From Corynebacterium tuberculostearicum (GTDB taxonomy: Bacteria > Actinomycetota > Actinomycetes > Mycobacteriales > Mycobacteriaceae): a stretch of 64,000 nucleotides of DNA. Below, one piece after another: positions 37,579-46,032 of this stretch. The stretch's first letter is position 1; every line of letters starts with the position of its first letter. The notes beneath the pieces were generated by a model. The model was not told where the DNA came from. It saw nothing but the letters and a program-made list of their open reading frames with translations, and searched no databases. Made by a program: the position numbers and the translations under genes. Location: contig NZ_CP065972.1 in the NCBI RefSeq assembly GCF_016127015.1, positions 186,001-250,000 on the forward strand. The letters run 5' to 3'.

Positions 37579-38891
37579 GCCAGCGCGTTAAAGCCCAGCT
37601 CGAGGTCCGCGATGATGTCATCGATGTGCTCGATGCCCACGGACAGACGGATGGTGGACTGGGTGATGCCGGCAGCAGCAAGCGCAGGCTCGTCGGACTG
37701 CGAGTGCGTGGTGGTTGCTGGGTGTACGGCCAGGGAGCGGGTGTCACCGATATTAGCGAGGTTGGAGTGGAGCTTGAGGGCGTCGATAAACGCCCAGGCT
37801 TCCTCGCGGCCGCCGTCGATGTCGAAGGAAAGCACGGAGCCGGTGTAGGCGTAGCCGAGCTTTTCCTTGGTGGCCTTGTACGGCGAAGAATCCAGGCCGG
37901 CGTAGTTGACCTTGGTGACCTTGGCGTGGCCTTCCAAGTACTCGGCAACGGCCTGGGCGTTGGCATTGTGCTTTTCGACACGCAGCCCCACCGTCTCAAT
38001 TCCATTCAGCGTCAGCCAGGCGTTGAAGGGGGAGATGGCGGCGCCGGTATCGCGTAGCAGGCCGGCGCGGGCCTTGAGTGCAAAGGCTGGGGCGCCGAGA
38101 TCAGCGTACTTCAGGCCGTGGTAGGCCTCATCTGGAGTGACGAAGTAGGGGAAGACGGGCTCGCCGTTGCGGGTGACGGTCCAGTCGAAGGAGCCGCCGT
38201 CGATAATCGCGCCGCCGATGGCCGAGCCATTGCCGGTGTAGAACTTGGTGGTCGAAACCACGACGATGTCCGCGCCGAGGTCCAACGGTCGGGCGAGGGC
38301 GGCGGTGGCGATGGTGTTATCCACGATGAGCGGGACTTGGTTATTGTGGGCGACCTCGGCGATGGCCGGGATATCGAGGACATCGGCTACGGGGTTGCCG
38401 AAGGTCTCGCCGTAGAAGGCCTTCGTATTCGGCCGGACGGCGTCCTGCCAGGACTGCGGGTCATCCGGGTTCTCGACGAGGGTGACGTCGATGCCTAGGC
38501 GCTTGAGCGTGACGGTGAAGAGTGTTGAGGTGCCGCCGTAGAGGCGCGGGGAAGTAACGATGTGGTCGCCGGCCGAGGCGAGGTTCAAAATGGCCGCGGT
38601 TTCGGCGGCCTGGCCGGAGGCGAAGGCAACGGCCGCGACGCCGCCCTCGAGGGAGGCGAGGCGCTCTTCCAGCGCGTCCTGGGTGGGGTTGGTCAGGCGG
38701 GTGTAGATGGGGCCGGCGTCGGAAAGGTTGAAGCGGTTGGCCGCGTGTTCGGCGTCGTTAAAAACGTAGGAAGTGGTCTGGTAAATCGGCACGTTGCGGG
38801 CGTTGTGGTGCCCGTCGAGGTTTTGGCCCGCGTGTACGGAGCGGGTAGCGAAGGACCAGTTGGAATTGGAGTTATCGTATTTCGTCGTCAT
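37575..38891 (-). CDS. metY: O-acetylhomoserine sulfhydrylase MetY
   Basis: A PLP enzyme that makes homocysteine from O-acetylhomoserine and sulfide. From ATG 38891 it has 438 residues: SFATRSVHAGQ at the start, the PLP-stacking region FASGQAAETAAILNLA, PLIVDNTIATAAL, and the PLP lysine in VVVSTTKFYTGNGSAIGG. The start is eight bases after TAGTCT (38905-38900), with no ribosome site, so it is likely leaderless; the frame also reaches a TTG at 38900. It is the first gene of a metY-metX operon. Confidence 0.95.
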   Translation of the reverse strand: MTTKYDNSNSNWSFATRSVHAGQNLDGHHNARNVPIYQTTSYVFNDAEHAANRFNLSDAGPIYTRLTNPTQDALEERLASLEGGVAAVAFASGQAAETAAILNLASAGDHIVTSPRLYGGTSTLFTVTLKRLGIDVTLVENPDDPQSWQDAVRPNTKAFYGETFGNPVADVLDIPAIAEVAHNNQVPLIVDNTIATAALARPLDLGADIVVVSTTKFYTGNGSAIGGAIIDGGSFDWTVTRNGEPVFPYFVTPDEAYHGLKYADLGAPAFALKARAGLLRDTGAAISPFNAWLTLNGIETVGLRVEKHNANAQAVAEYLEGHAKVTKVNYAGLDSSPYKATKEKLGYAYTGSVLSFDIDGGREEAWAFIDALKLHSNLANIGDTRSLAVHPATTTHSQSDEPALAAAGITQSTIRLSVGIEHIDDIIADLELGFNALA

Positions 38892-38899
38892 GCTTGGCA

Positions 38900-38919
38900 A
38901 GACTAGACCAAGCGGTATG
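38900..38919 (-). promoter_or_regulatory. metY promoter with overlapping McbR-box-like site
   Basis: The -10 TAGTCT on the minus strand (38905-38900) overlaps the sequence TAGACCAAGCGGT (38904-38916, read on the plus strand). The same 13-mer, with one variable base, occurs at 38969 and upstream of metQ, suggesting a shared methionine-regulon operator. Confidence 0.5.
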
Positions 38920-38963
38920 TATGGCGAATGGATCTTGGAAAACTCGCTGGCAGAACCGAGAAT

Positions 38964-38998
38964 AAAAATAGACCAAGCGGTCGGTGTGTGCTTGGTCT
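38964..38998 (-). terminator. Terminator of the 53-residue membrane protein gene, containing a second TAGACCAAGCGGT
   Basis: On the minus strand AGACCAAGC pairs perfectly with GCTTGGTCT over an 11-base loop, followed by ATTTTTATT. The distal arm plus its flank reproduces the putative McbR-box 13-mer (38969-38981), so this element may serve both as a terminator and as a distal operator for metY. Confidence 0.7.
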
Positions 38999-39013
38999 GG
39001 TGGGGTGCCTTGC

Positions 39014-39175
39014 TTAGCGGTGGCGGTCTTGTTTCTCGAGCTGATCAGCAATGCGGCGGGTGTTAGTGCGAGTTTCGTTGCTATTGCGTACGAGCTTGAC
39101 CACGATGGCGATGATTCCGGCGAGGATAAGAAACGGAATGAGTATGAGTAGGAATTCAAGCGGGCCGAGGGACAT
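39014..39175 (-). CDS. Small single-pass membrane protein, 53 residues
   Basis: A short gene with ATG at 39175 and TAA at 39014-39016. GAAAGG lies five bases upstream of the start. The product begins MSLGPLEFLLILIPFLI, giving one helix of about 22 residues (6-27). A basic and polar tail with RNSNETRTNTRRIADQLEKQ follows, which looks helical or coiled-coil and cytoplasmic. A terminator follows at 38964-38998. It resembles the small helix-plus-charged-tail proteins common in actinobacteria. Function unknown. Confidence 0.7.
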   Translation of the reverse strand: MSLGPLEFLLILIPFLILAGIIAIVVKLVRNSNETRTNTRRIADQLEKQDRHR

Positions 39176-39212
39176 GTATTACCTTTCGTTTATGAACGTT
39201 GGCATTACGGTA

Positions 39213-40517
39213 TCACTCGCGTAAGGCGGCCGCGACTGCGGAGAGGCTCGTGCGTAGCTCGGTGTCGCTAAGGTGGCCGAAGCCGAGGACGACGCCGTCT
39301 TCAGCATCGGCGCCGCCCCAATAATCGCGCAGTGGGGTGAGTTTGATGCCGTGGGCGGCGGCGCGGGGGACCACGGCTGGATCGCACAGCAGAACCGCGT
39401 GGAGACCACCGTGGATGGGCAGGAGCTGGGCGCCATCGACGGAGCCCAGCGTTTCGGCTACCAGGTTGCGGCGGCGTTTATAGGTGCGGCGCATGCGGCC
39501 GGTGTGGCGTCGTAAAGCGCCGCTGGCAAGGTAGTGGGCGAGCGCCGCCTGGGGGATGGCGCCGACGGGTTGGCCGAAGACCTCGCGCACGCGGTCAACG
39601 GCCGAGCGCAGGCGCGGCGGGACGACGAGGTAGCCGCAGGCAATGGAGGGGGAGATGACCGAGGAGAAGGTGCCCAGCAGCACGGTGTGTTCCGGGGCGA
39701 GCGCGGCCAGGGCGGGCAGTGGCTGACCGACGTAGCGCAGTTCGGAATCAAAGTCATCCTCGATGAGGAGGGCGTCGTGTGCGCGGGCCCATTCGACGAG
39801 TTCGGCGCGCCGGGCTGCAGGAAGCGAGCCGCCGTAGGGGTATTGGTGGCTGGGGGTGACGATGAGGGCGTCGAGATCGGCCGTGGGGACGGTGACGCCA
39901 TCGGGGTCGGTGGGGATTTCCACCAACGTATGGCCGAGCGCGCGGGGCACACGGCGCAGGCTGGGGTAGCCGGGGGATTCTGCGCCCACGCGCAGCTGGC
40001 GGCCGAGAGCGCGCAGGAGTACGGAGAGGCCGTCGCGGGCGCCGGCCGTGATGAGGATGCAGGCTGGGTCGACGTTAAGCCCGCGCATGTGGCGCAGGTG
40101 CGCGGCGACCTCGCGGGGCAGATCGCCGGAGGGGTCGACAGCCGCGGCGCGCCACGCGGCTCTCCATTCAGGGGTGAGGATTCCGGCGGTGTCGGGCAGG
40201 CCGGGGGTCAGTGACACCAGCTCGGGCTCAGTGGCCGGTGCGGGGGCCGGCTCCGGCCGTGGGGCACGCGCGTGGGGGAGGCGCGGGTTGATGACGGTGC
40301 CCGACCCGACCTCCGCGGTGAGGTAGCCCTCGGCCGTGAGTTGCTCGTAGGCGGTGACCACGCTGCCTCGGGAAACGGCGAGCTGCGAAGCCAAGTGGCG
40401 GGTCGAGGGAACGCGCTCGCCGGGCAGGAGGACGCCGGCGGCAACCTGGGTGCGGAGGGCGGCGGCGATTTGCACGGGCAGCGGCCGCGTATCAGAGGGA
40501 TCGAGGCGAAGAGGCAC
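39213..40517 (-). CDS. pdxR: MocR-type PLP-dependent regulator PdxR
   Basis: A GntR-type winged helix (residues 1-70, with [25 protein letters not shown]) fused to an aminotransferase-I fold (about 110-430). Divergent from pdxS-pdxT, it is the activator of vitamin B6 synthesis. Aminotransferase landmarks are present: [48 protein letters not shown]. The segment that normally carries the PLP lysine reads [17 protein letters not shown], with Ser/Val and no Lys. Start GTG 40517 is six bases from TATGAT (40529-40524), overlapping a PdxR box. Confidence 0.9.
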   Translation of the reverse strand: MPLRLDPSDTRPLPVQIAAALRTQVAAGVLLPGERVPSTRHLASQLAVSRGSVVTAYEQLTAEGYLTAEVGSGTVINPRLPHARAPRPEPAPAPATEPELVSLTPGLPDTAGILTPEWRAAWRAAAVDPSGDLPREVAAHLRHMRGLNVDPACILITAGARDGLSVLLRALGRQLRVGAESPGYPSLRRVPRALGHTLVEIPTDPDGVTVPTADLDALIVTPSHQYPYGGSLPAARRAELVEWARAHDALLIEDDFDSELRYVGQPLPALAALAPEHTVLLGTFSSVISPSIACGYLVVPPRLRSAVDRVREVFGQPVGAIPQAALAHYLASGALRRHTGRMRRTYKRRRNLVAETLGSVDGAQLLPIHGGLHAVLLCDPAVVPRAAAHGIKLTPLRDYWGGADAEDGVVLGFGHLSDTELRTSLSAVAAALRE

Positions 40518-40523
40518 GAGCCC

Positions 40524-40591
40524 ATCATAAGTGGTCTAATTCAACACGCTGAAAATGGCTCTTGTCTTGTACCACTTGTGTGGGCCACTAT
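40524..40591. promoter_or_regulatory. pdxR-pdxST divergent promoter with PdxR boxes
   Basis: AAGTGGTCTA (40529-40538) matches the C. glutamicum PdxR motif AAAGTGGW(T)CTA as I remember it; an inverted relative, TGTACCACTT, is at 40568-40577. The pdxS -10 is CACTAT (40586-40591), exactly seven bases from ATG 40599, and the pdxR -10 is TATGAT on the other strand at 40529-40524. Confidence 0.7.
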
Positions 40592-40598
40592 GGCACCT

Positions 40599-41501
40599 AT
40601 GACTGAACAGGTAAATGAACAAGGACGCGCTACCACGCGCGTGAAGCGAGGACTGGCCGATATGTTGAAGGGCGGCGTCATCATGGACGTCGTCACCCCG
40701 GAGCAGGCGCGCATCGCGGAGGACGCGGGCGCATCGGCCGTGATGGCGCTGGAGCGCGTGCCGGCCGATATCCGTGCGCAGGGCGGCGTGGCCCGCATGT
40801 CTGACCCGGAGCTTATCGAGGGCATCGTCGAGGCCGTCGACATCCCCGTCATGGCCAAGGCCCGTATCGGCCACTTTGTAGAGGCGCAGATCCTGGGCGA
40901 GCTGGGCGTAGACTTCATCGACGAGTCCGAAGTGCTCAGCCCGGCCGATTACGTCAACCACATCAATAAGTGGGACTTCGATGTGCCGTTCGTGTGCGGC
41001 GCGACCAACCTGGGCGAGGCCCTGCGCCGCATCACCGAGGGCGCGGCCATGATTCGCTCCAAGGGCGAGGCCGGCACGGGCGATGTCTCCGAGGCCGTGA
41101 AGCACCTGCGCACCATTAAGGCCGAGATTGCCCGCCTGCGCCACCTGGATCGCGATGAACTCTACGTCGCAGCCAAGGAGCTGCAGGCGCCGTACGACTT
41201 GGTCGCCGAGGTTGCGGAGACCGGCAAGCTCCCAGTCGTGCTCTTCGTTGCCGGTGGTGTGGCCACGCCTGCCGACGCCGCCCTTGTCCGCCAGATGGGC
41301 GCCGAAGGCGTCTTCGTTGGCTCCGGCATCTTCAAGTCTGGAAACCCGGCGGCGCGTGCGGAGGCCATCGTCAAGGCGGCGACCCTCTACGACCAGCCGG
41401 CCGAACTAGCCAAGCTTTCCCGCGGCCTGGGCGAGGCCATGGTGGGCATCAACGTCAACGACGTTCCTGCACCGCACCGCCTGGCTGAGCGCGGATGGTA
41501 G
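40599..41501 (+). CDS. pdxS: Pyridoxal 5'-phosphate synthase subunit PdxS
   Basis: PdxS condenses ribose 5-phosphate, glyceraldehyde 3-phosphate and ammonia to PLP. The 300-residue barrel has [46 protein letters not shown] with the catalytic lysine region, [13 protein letters not shown], and [16 protein letters not shown] choose ATG 40599 because of the -10 spacing; ATG 40590 is in frame, and the frame runs back into pdxR. It overlaps pdxT by seven bases. Confidence 0.96.
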   Translation: MTEQVNEQGRATTRVKRGLADMLKGGVIMDVVTPEQARIAEDAGASAVMALERVPADIRAQGGVARMSDPELIEGIVEAVDIPVMAKARIGHFVEAQILGELGVDFIDESEVLSPADYVNHINKWDFDVPFVCGATNLGEALRRITEGAAMIRSKGEAGTGDVSEAVKHLRTIKAEIARLRHLDRDELYVAAKELQAPYDLVAEVAETGKLPVVLFVAGGVATPADAALVRQMGAEGVFVGSGIFKSGNPAARAEAIVKAATLYDQPAELAKLSRGLGEAMVGINVNDVPAPHRLAERGW

Positions 41502-42085
41502 CTACCGTCGGGGTACTGGCGCTGCAAGGCGGCGTCGAGGAGCACCTGCGCATTCTGGACCGGCTCGGTGTGGCTACGCGCCGGGTGCGGGTGCCGCGCG
41601 ACGTGGACGGGCTCGACGGGCTGGTGATTCCGGGCGGCGAGTCGAGCGTCATCGACAAGCTGGCGCGTAGCTTCGGGCTGGTCGAGCCACTTCGCGATGC
41701 CGCGGCTGCAGGCCTGTCGGTGCTCGCGACCTGCGCGGGGCTCATCTACTGCGCCCGCGAGCTCGATAACCCCGCGCCGGGGCAGCAAACCCTGGGGCTG
41801 CTGGATGCGACCGTGCGCCGCAATGCCTTCGGTAACCAGCGCTTCTCCGAAGAACGCATCGTGCCAGTCGCGATGGGGGAGGACAAGCTCGACATTGAGG
41901 CGAGCTTCATCCGCGCCCCACTGGTTACTCGCGTGGGCGACGGCGTCGAAATCATCGCGACGGTGCCGGGCGAGAACGGCGACGCGGTGGTCGGCGTGCG
42001 CCAAGGCCGCGTGACGGCGCTGAGCTTCCACCCAGAAGAAAATGGCGATGCTCGCGTGCACGCCACCTGGCTCGAAAGCTTCTAA
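41495..42085 (+). CDS. pdxT: Pyridoxal 5'-phosphate synthase glutaminase subunit PdxT
   Basis: The glutaminase that feeds ammonia to PdxS. 196 residues of class-I amidotransferase fold, with [25 protein letters not shown] (oxyanion), nucleophile Cys in [14 protein letters not shown] (near residue 79), and the His-Glu pair in [14 protein letters not shown]. The start lies inside the pdxS stop region (ATGGTAG). The operon originally ended at the terminator now split by an insertion sequence. Confidence 0.95.
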   Translation: MVATVGVLALQGGVEEHLRILDRLGVATRRVRVPRDVDGLDGLVIPGGESSVIDKLARSFGLVEPLRDAAAAGLSVLATCAGLIYCARELDNPAPGQQTLGLLDATVRRNAFGNQRFSEERIVPVAMGEDKLDIEASFIRAPLVTRVGDGVEIIATVPGENGDAVVGVRQGRVTALSFHPEENGDARVHATWLESF

Positions 42086-42100
42086 GTACGCAGATACACC

Positions 42101-42117
42101 AAAGCCGCCCCGCAGCG
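42101..42117. terminator. Left arm of the pdxT/icd terminator, separated from its partner by an insertion sequence
   Basis: AAAGCCGCCCCGCAGCG is the exact reverse complement of 43572-43588. Before the IS3 insertion the two arms formed a 17-base stem with a loop of about ten bases and T-rich ends on both sides. The two arms are now 1,454 bases apart. Confidence 0.85.
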
Positions 42118-42187
42118 AAGCAATGAACTGCTCCCCATTAGTTGGACTGAGAAATCAGTTGCCAACAACTAGTGGGGAGCATTTTCT

Positions 42188-42670
42188 TTGAGAGCACGTA
42201 GTTCGCTGAGTGAAGTTCAGCGTGAGCAGTTAGTGGAGCTTTTCGAGCAGGGAATGGGTTGCCGAGCCGCTGCTCGTGTTGTCGGTGTCTCGAGAGACGC
42301 AACGCGTAGACTTTATCGCCGTTTCCAACTGCGTGGCAGACTATGTCTCGTGGAGAAACCAAACAAGCAGCACTACTCCTTCGAGGCGAAGAAGGAAGTT
42401 GTAGAACGTCATCTTGCGGGTGAGTCGATGATGGATCTTGCCCGAGAGTTCAATCTTTCATCCGACCACCTCGTCAAGGACTGGGTGGCTAAGTGGCGCA
42501 GAGGCGGCGACGAGGCTCTGCGCCCGAAGCCGAAGGGCAGGCCCAAAGGATCGGCTGCGCCGAAACGCCTCACGGAAGAGGAAAAGCTTCGCCGCCAGGT
42601 TGAGCGGCTGGAAGCGGAAAACGCCTACTTAAAAAAATTGCGAGACTTGAGGAACCAGGGACACGCCTGA
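42188..42670 (+). CDS. IS3-family transposase OrfA
   Basis: A 160-residue DNA-binding protein with two helix-turn-helix units: EQLVELFEQGMGCRAAARVVGVSRDATRRLYRRF (about 13-46) and a second in HLAGESMMDLAREFNLSSDHLVKDW (about 75-99). A basic linker and a C-terminal leucine-zipper-like stretch LRRQVERLEAENAYLKKL follow. An A7 run at 42631-42637 (TTA AAA AAA TTG in this frame) allows a -1 shift into orfB to give the OrfAB transposase. Confidence 0.92.
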   Translation: MRARSSLSEVQREQLVELFEQGMGCRAAARVVGVSRDATRRLYRRFQLRGRLCLVEKPNKQHYSFEAKKEVVERHLAGESMMDLAREFNLSSDHLVKDWVAKWRRGGDEALRPKPKGRPKGSAAPKRLTEEEKLRRQVERLEAENAYLKKLRDLRNQGHA

Positions 42671-43530
42671 AAGCCCAGGCAATCGTCATCCTCAAGTCAC
42701 ACCACCGCTTGGACTACCTCCTGGATGCGGCCGGCATGGCACGCTCGACATTCTTCTACCACCAAAAACGACTCACCGCACCGGATAAACATGCCGAGCT
42801 CAAACAAGCGATCCGGGACAGTTTTCAGCGCAACAAACACCGCTACGGCTACCGGCGGGTACTGCTCGACCTGCGTAACCAGGGCTGGGTGGTCAACCAC
42901 AAACTTGTCTACAAGCTCATGCGCGCCATGGGCTTGAAAGCCAAGATCCGCCAGCGCAGGCCCTACATCTCCTACACTGGCACAATCAGCTACATCGCTG
43001 AGAACACACTCGAGCGCAACTTCACCCCCGATAGGCTCAACACTGTCTTCGTCAGCGACGTCACCGAGTTCAAAGTCGCTGGCCGCAAGGTGTATCTCTC
43101 ACCGGTGATGGACCTGTTCGACCGCTCAATCGTCGCCCACACAGTGGCCACATCGCCGTCTACGGCGTTTACCTCGGCTTCGTTGGCGCAGGCGATCAAA
43201 GCGTGTGCTCCAGAGCCGGGCTGGATGATCCACACCGATCAAGGATTCCAATACAAGCACTCATCATGGCGCACCCTGATTAGCCAGCACCAGGGAGTCC
43301 AATCGATGTCACGCAAAGGCAACTGCTACGACAACGCGGTCATGGAGAACTTCTTCGGCCACCTGAAAACCGAGATGTACCACGGAGAAGCCTTCGACAC
43401 CGTCGCAGAGTTCAACCAGGCAATCGACGAGTACATCCGGTGGTACAACACCGAACGCATCCAACAACGACTCAAGGGCCTGACCCCGATGCAATATCGA
43501 AATCAGACCCTTGAAGCCCTAACCGCCTAG
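42634..43530 (+). CDS. IS3-family transposase OrfB (DDE integrase domain, expressed by -1 frameshift)
   Basis: The catalytic part, open in the -1 frame from the A7 run. The first residues after the shift are IARLEEPGTRLKAQAIVILK; a stand-alone frame from TTG 42709 gives 273 residues. An HTH_21 region precedes the rve integrase core, with the DDE residues in FVSDVTEFKVAG (first Asp), MIHTDQGFQYKH (second Asp) and GNCYDNAVMENFFGHLK (Glu). All three are present, so the enzyme should be functional. Confidence 0.92.
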   Translation, partial: KIARLEEPGTRLKAQAIVILKSHHRLDYLLDAAGMARSTFFYHQKRLTAPDKHAELKQAIRDSFQRNKHRYGYRRVLLDLRNQGWVVNHKLVYKLMRAMGLKAKIRQRRPYISYTGTISYIAENTLERNFTPDRLNTVFVSDVTEFKVAGRKVYLSPVMDLFDRSIVAHTVATSPSTAFTSASLAQAIKACAPEPGWMIHTDQGFQYKHSSWRTLISQHQGVQSMSRKGNCYDNAVMENFFGHLKTEMYHGEAFDTVAEFNQAIDEYIRWYNTERIQQRLKGLTPMQYRNQTLEALTA

Positions 43531-43571
43531 AATTAAACCAGTCCAACTTTCGGGGGCCAGTTCACAATGAA

Positions 43572-43588
43572 CGCTGCGGGGCGGCTTT
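43572..43588. terminator. Right arm of the split pdxT/icd terminator
   Basis: CGCTGCGGGGCGGCTTT complements 42101-42117 exactly. It lies 14 bases before the icd stop codon. Transcripts of icd, coming from the other side, now meet only one arm before entering the IS. Confidence 0.85.
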
Positions 43589-43601
43589 CGCCTGGGAAGA
43601 C

Positions 43602-45815
43602 TTACTTCTTCAGGCCGTCGATGATCTCGTTGAACTGAGCAACTGGACGCATGACGGCAGAGGTCTTCTCGTCATTCGGCCAGTAGTAGCCGCCGAGGTC
43701 GGCGGGGTTGCCCTGGGCGTCGACAAGCGCCTGGGCAATCTCGTCTGCTTGGGAGGACAGCTGGGAAGCCACGTCCTTGAACGCAGCGGCGAGGTCGGCA
43801 TCATCGCTCTGGTTAGCCAGCTCTTCGGCCCAGAAGGTGGCCAGGAAGAAGTGGGAACCGCGGTTGTCGATTTCGCCTGCCTTGCGGGACGGGGACTTGC
43901 CCTCATTGAGCAGGCGCTCGGTGGCCTTGTCCAAGGTGGCGGCCAAGACGCCGGCCTTCTCGTTGCCGTTGGTCTGCTTTTCGTGGCGGAAGGACTCTGC
44001 CAGGGCTAGGAACTCGCCGAGGGAATCCCAGCGCAGGTGGTTTTCTTCCTCTACCTGCTGGACGTGCTTCGGGGCAGAGCCGCCGGCACCGGTCTCGAAG
44101 AGGCCGCCGCCTGCCATGAGCGGAACCACAGACAGCATCTTGGCGGAGGTACCCAGCTCGAGGATGGGGAAGAGGTCCGTGTTGTAGTCACGCAGCACGT
44201 TGCCGGTAACAGAGATGGTGTCCTCGCCGCGGCGGATGCGCTCGATGGAGGTTTTGGTAGCGGTGACTGGATCCTCGATGGAGATGTCCAGGCCCTCGGT
44301 GTCGTGGTCCTTAAGGTACTTCTCCACCAGGGACTGGATGTTGCGGTCGTGGCCGCGCTCCGGGTCGAGCCAGAAGATGGTCTTCATGCCGGACAGGCGA
44401 GCGCGGTTGACGGCGAGCTTGACCCAGTCCTGGATCGGGGCGTCCTTGGTCTGGCAAGCGCGCCAGATATCGCCTTCCTCCACGTCGTGGGAGATGAGGG
44501 CCTCGCCCTGGGAGTTGCGAACCTCAACGGTGCCCGCAGCTGGGATCTTGAAGGTCTTGTTGTGGGAGCCGTACTCCTCGGCCTTCTGCGCCATAAGGCC
44601 AACGTTCGGCACGGTGCCCATGGTGGTCGGGTCGAAGGCGCCGTTTTCCTTGCAGTCCTCGATAACGGCCTGGTAGACGCCGGCGTAGGAGGAATCCGGG
44701 ATGACGGCGAGGGTGTCCTGCTCCTCGTCGTTCTTATTCCACATGTGGCCAGAGGTGCGGATCATGGCAGGCATGGAGGCGTCAATAATGACGTCGGAAG
44801 GCACGTGCAGGTTGGTGATGCCCTTGTGGGAGTTGACCATGGCGAGGTCGGGGCCGTCGGAAAGCGCGGCGTCGAAAGCAGCCTTGATTTCTTCGCCGTT
44901 GTCCAGGTTCTTCAGGCCCTCGTAGATAGCACCCAGGCCGTTCTCGCCGTTGAGGCCGGCAGCCAGCAGCTCCTCGCCGTACTTGTCATAAACATCGGCG
45001 AAGAAGGCGCGGACGACGTGGCCGAAGAGGATGGGGTCAGAGACCTTCATCATAGTGGCCTTCAGGTGGGTGGAGAAGAGCACGCCCTCTTCCTTGGCGC
45101 GCTTGACCTGCTCGATGAGGAACTCATCCAGGGCCTTGGCGGACATGAAGGTGCCGTCGATGACCTCACCCTTGAGAACCGGCAGCTCCGGCAGCAGGGT
45201 CTGCTCGCCATCGGCCGTCTTGAGGACGATGGACAGGGTGTCCTCGTTCTCCAGGATGACGGACTTCTCATTGTGGCGGAAGTCGTTGTCCGCCATGGTG
45301 GCAACGTTGGTCTTGGAGTCCTTGGACCACTCGCCCATGCGGTGCGGGTGCTTCTTCACAAAGTTCTTCACGGCCTCCGGTGCGCGGCGGTCGGAGTTGC
45401 CCTCACGCAGCACCGGGTTAACAGCGGAGCCCTTGACGGAGTCATAGCGGGCGGCGATGTCCTTTTCTTCCTCAGTGGAAGGGTTATCTGGGTAATCAGG
45501 CAGATCGTAGCCCGCAGCCTGCAGCTCGGCGATGGCCTTCTTCAGCTGCACCAGGGAAGCAGAAATATTCGGCAGCTTGATGATATTTGCTTCCGGGGTC
45601 TTGGCCATCTTGCCCAGCTCCGCTAGGGCGTCTTCGACCTTCTGCTCCTCGGTCAGGCGCTCTGGGAACTGCGCGGCGATGCGGGCGGCCAGCGAGATAT
45701 CGCGGGTTTCCACGTCGATGCCAGCGGTGGAAGCGAAGGCCTCCACGATGGGCTTGAGGGAGTAGGTCGCCAGCAGCGGCGCCTCATCGGTACGGGTCCA
45801 CGTAATCTTTGCCAT
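43602..45815 (-). CDS. icd: Monomeric NADP-dependent isocitrate dehydrogenase
   Basis: The monomeric IDH type (737 residues) converts isocitrate to 2-oxoglutarate with NADP+ in the TCA cycle. Typical stretches are [92 protein letters not shown] and [23 protein letters not shown] 45815 has AGGAG at the proper distance; the upstream 11 codons of the frame are unsupported. This enzyme type is characteristic of Corynebacterium. Confidence 0.96.
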   Translation of the reverse strand: MAKITWTRTDEAPLLATYSLKPIVEAFASTAGIDVETRDISLAARIAAQFPERLTEEQKVEDALAELGKMAKTPEANIIKLPNISASLVQLKKAIAELQAAGYDLPDYPDNPSTEEEKDIAARYDSVKGSAVNPVLREGNSDRRAPEAVKNFVKKHPHRMGEWSKDSKTNVATMADNDFRHNEKSVILENEDTLSIVLKTADGEQTLLPELPVLKGEVIDGTFMSAKALDEFLIEQVKRAKEEGVLFSTHLKATMMKVSDPILFGHVVRAFFADVYDKYGEELLAAGLNGENGLGAIYEGLKNLDNGEEIKAAFDAALSDGPDLAMVNSHKGITNLHVPSDVIIDASMPAMIRTSGHMWNKNDEEQDTLAVIPDSSYAGVYQAVIEDCKENGAFDPTTMGTVPNVGLMAQKAEEYGSHNKTFKIPAAGTVEVRNSQGEALISHDVEEGDIWRACQTKDAPIQDWVKLAVNRARLSGMKTIFWLDPERGHDRNIQSLVEKYLKDHDTEGLDISIEDPVTATKTSIERIRRGEDTISVTGNVLRDYNTDLFPILELGTSAKMLSVVPLMAGGGLFETGAGGSAPKHVQQVEEENHLRWDSLGEFLALAESFRHEKQTNGNEKAGVLAATLDKATERLLNEGKSPSRKAGEIDNRGSHFFLATFWAEELANQSDDADLAAAFKDVASQLSSQADEIAQALVDAQGNPADLGGYYWPNDEKTSAVMRPVAQFNEIIDGLKK

Positions 45816-46032
45816 GATTCTCCTAATCAACGTTGGAAAATTGTTCAAGTGCCCAGATTACCGATTTTGTGGGCGGCATGTGGGCCAGTTTGCTGATAGT
45901 GATCCCCCATTTGCCGCCCCTTGAAAAGGGTTGCGTGGCCGCTGTCACCCATGCGCGGGAGGGGTGGAGATATTCACGAGCCCCTGCTGCGGGCATGCTA
46001 CCGGTGCAGGTGTGGGTGTACCCTCACACCCC

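Larger units (their letters stand above)
42124..43564 (+). mobile_element. Complete IS3-family insertion sequence (IS150-like), 1441 bp
   Basis: The ends are imperfect 24-base inverted repeats (42124-42147 and 43541-43564), both beginning TGAACTG and ending GTTGGAC when read inward. The target duplication is CAA (42121-42123 and 43565-43567), 3 bases as expected for IS3. Inside are orfA and orfB in overlapping frames with an A7 slippery run. Both frames are intact, so the copy may be active and recent. Codon use is less GC-biased than the flanking genes. Confidence 0.93.

Noticed and set aside
44037..45626. A 529-codon open frame on the plus strand inside icd
   Set aside because: It lies wholly antisense to icd, has biased low-complexity composition and no ribosome site, and matches the mirror of icd codon use. 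It is a shadow frame.
46011..46030. Firm operator call for the near-palindrome before the MFS gene
   Set aside because: The two halves disagree at several positions and no local regulator gene is next to it, so I mention it only within the gene entry.
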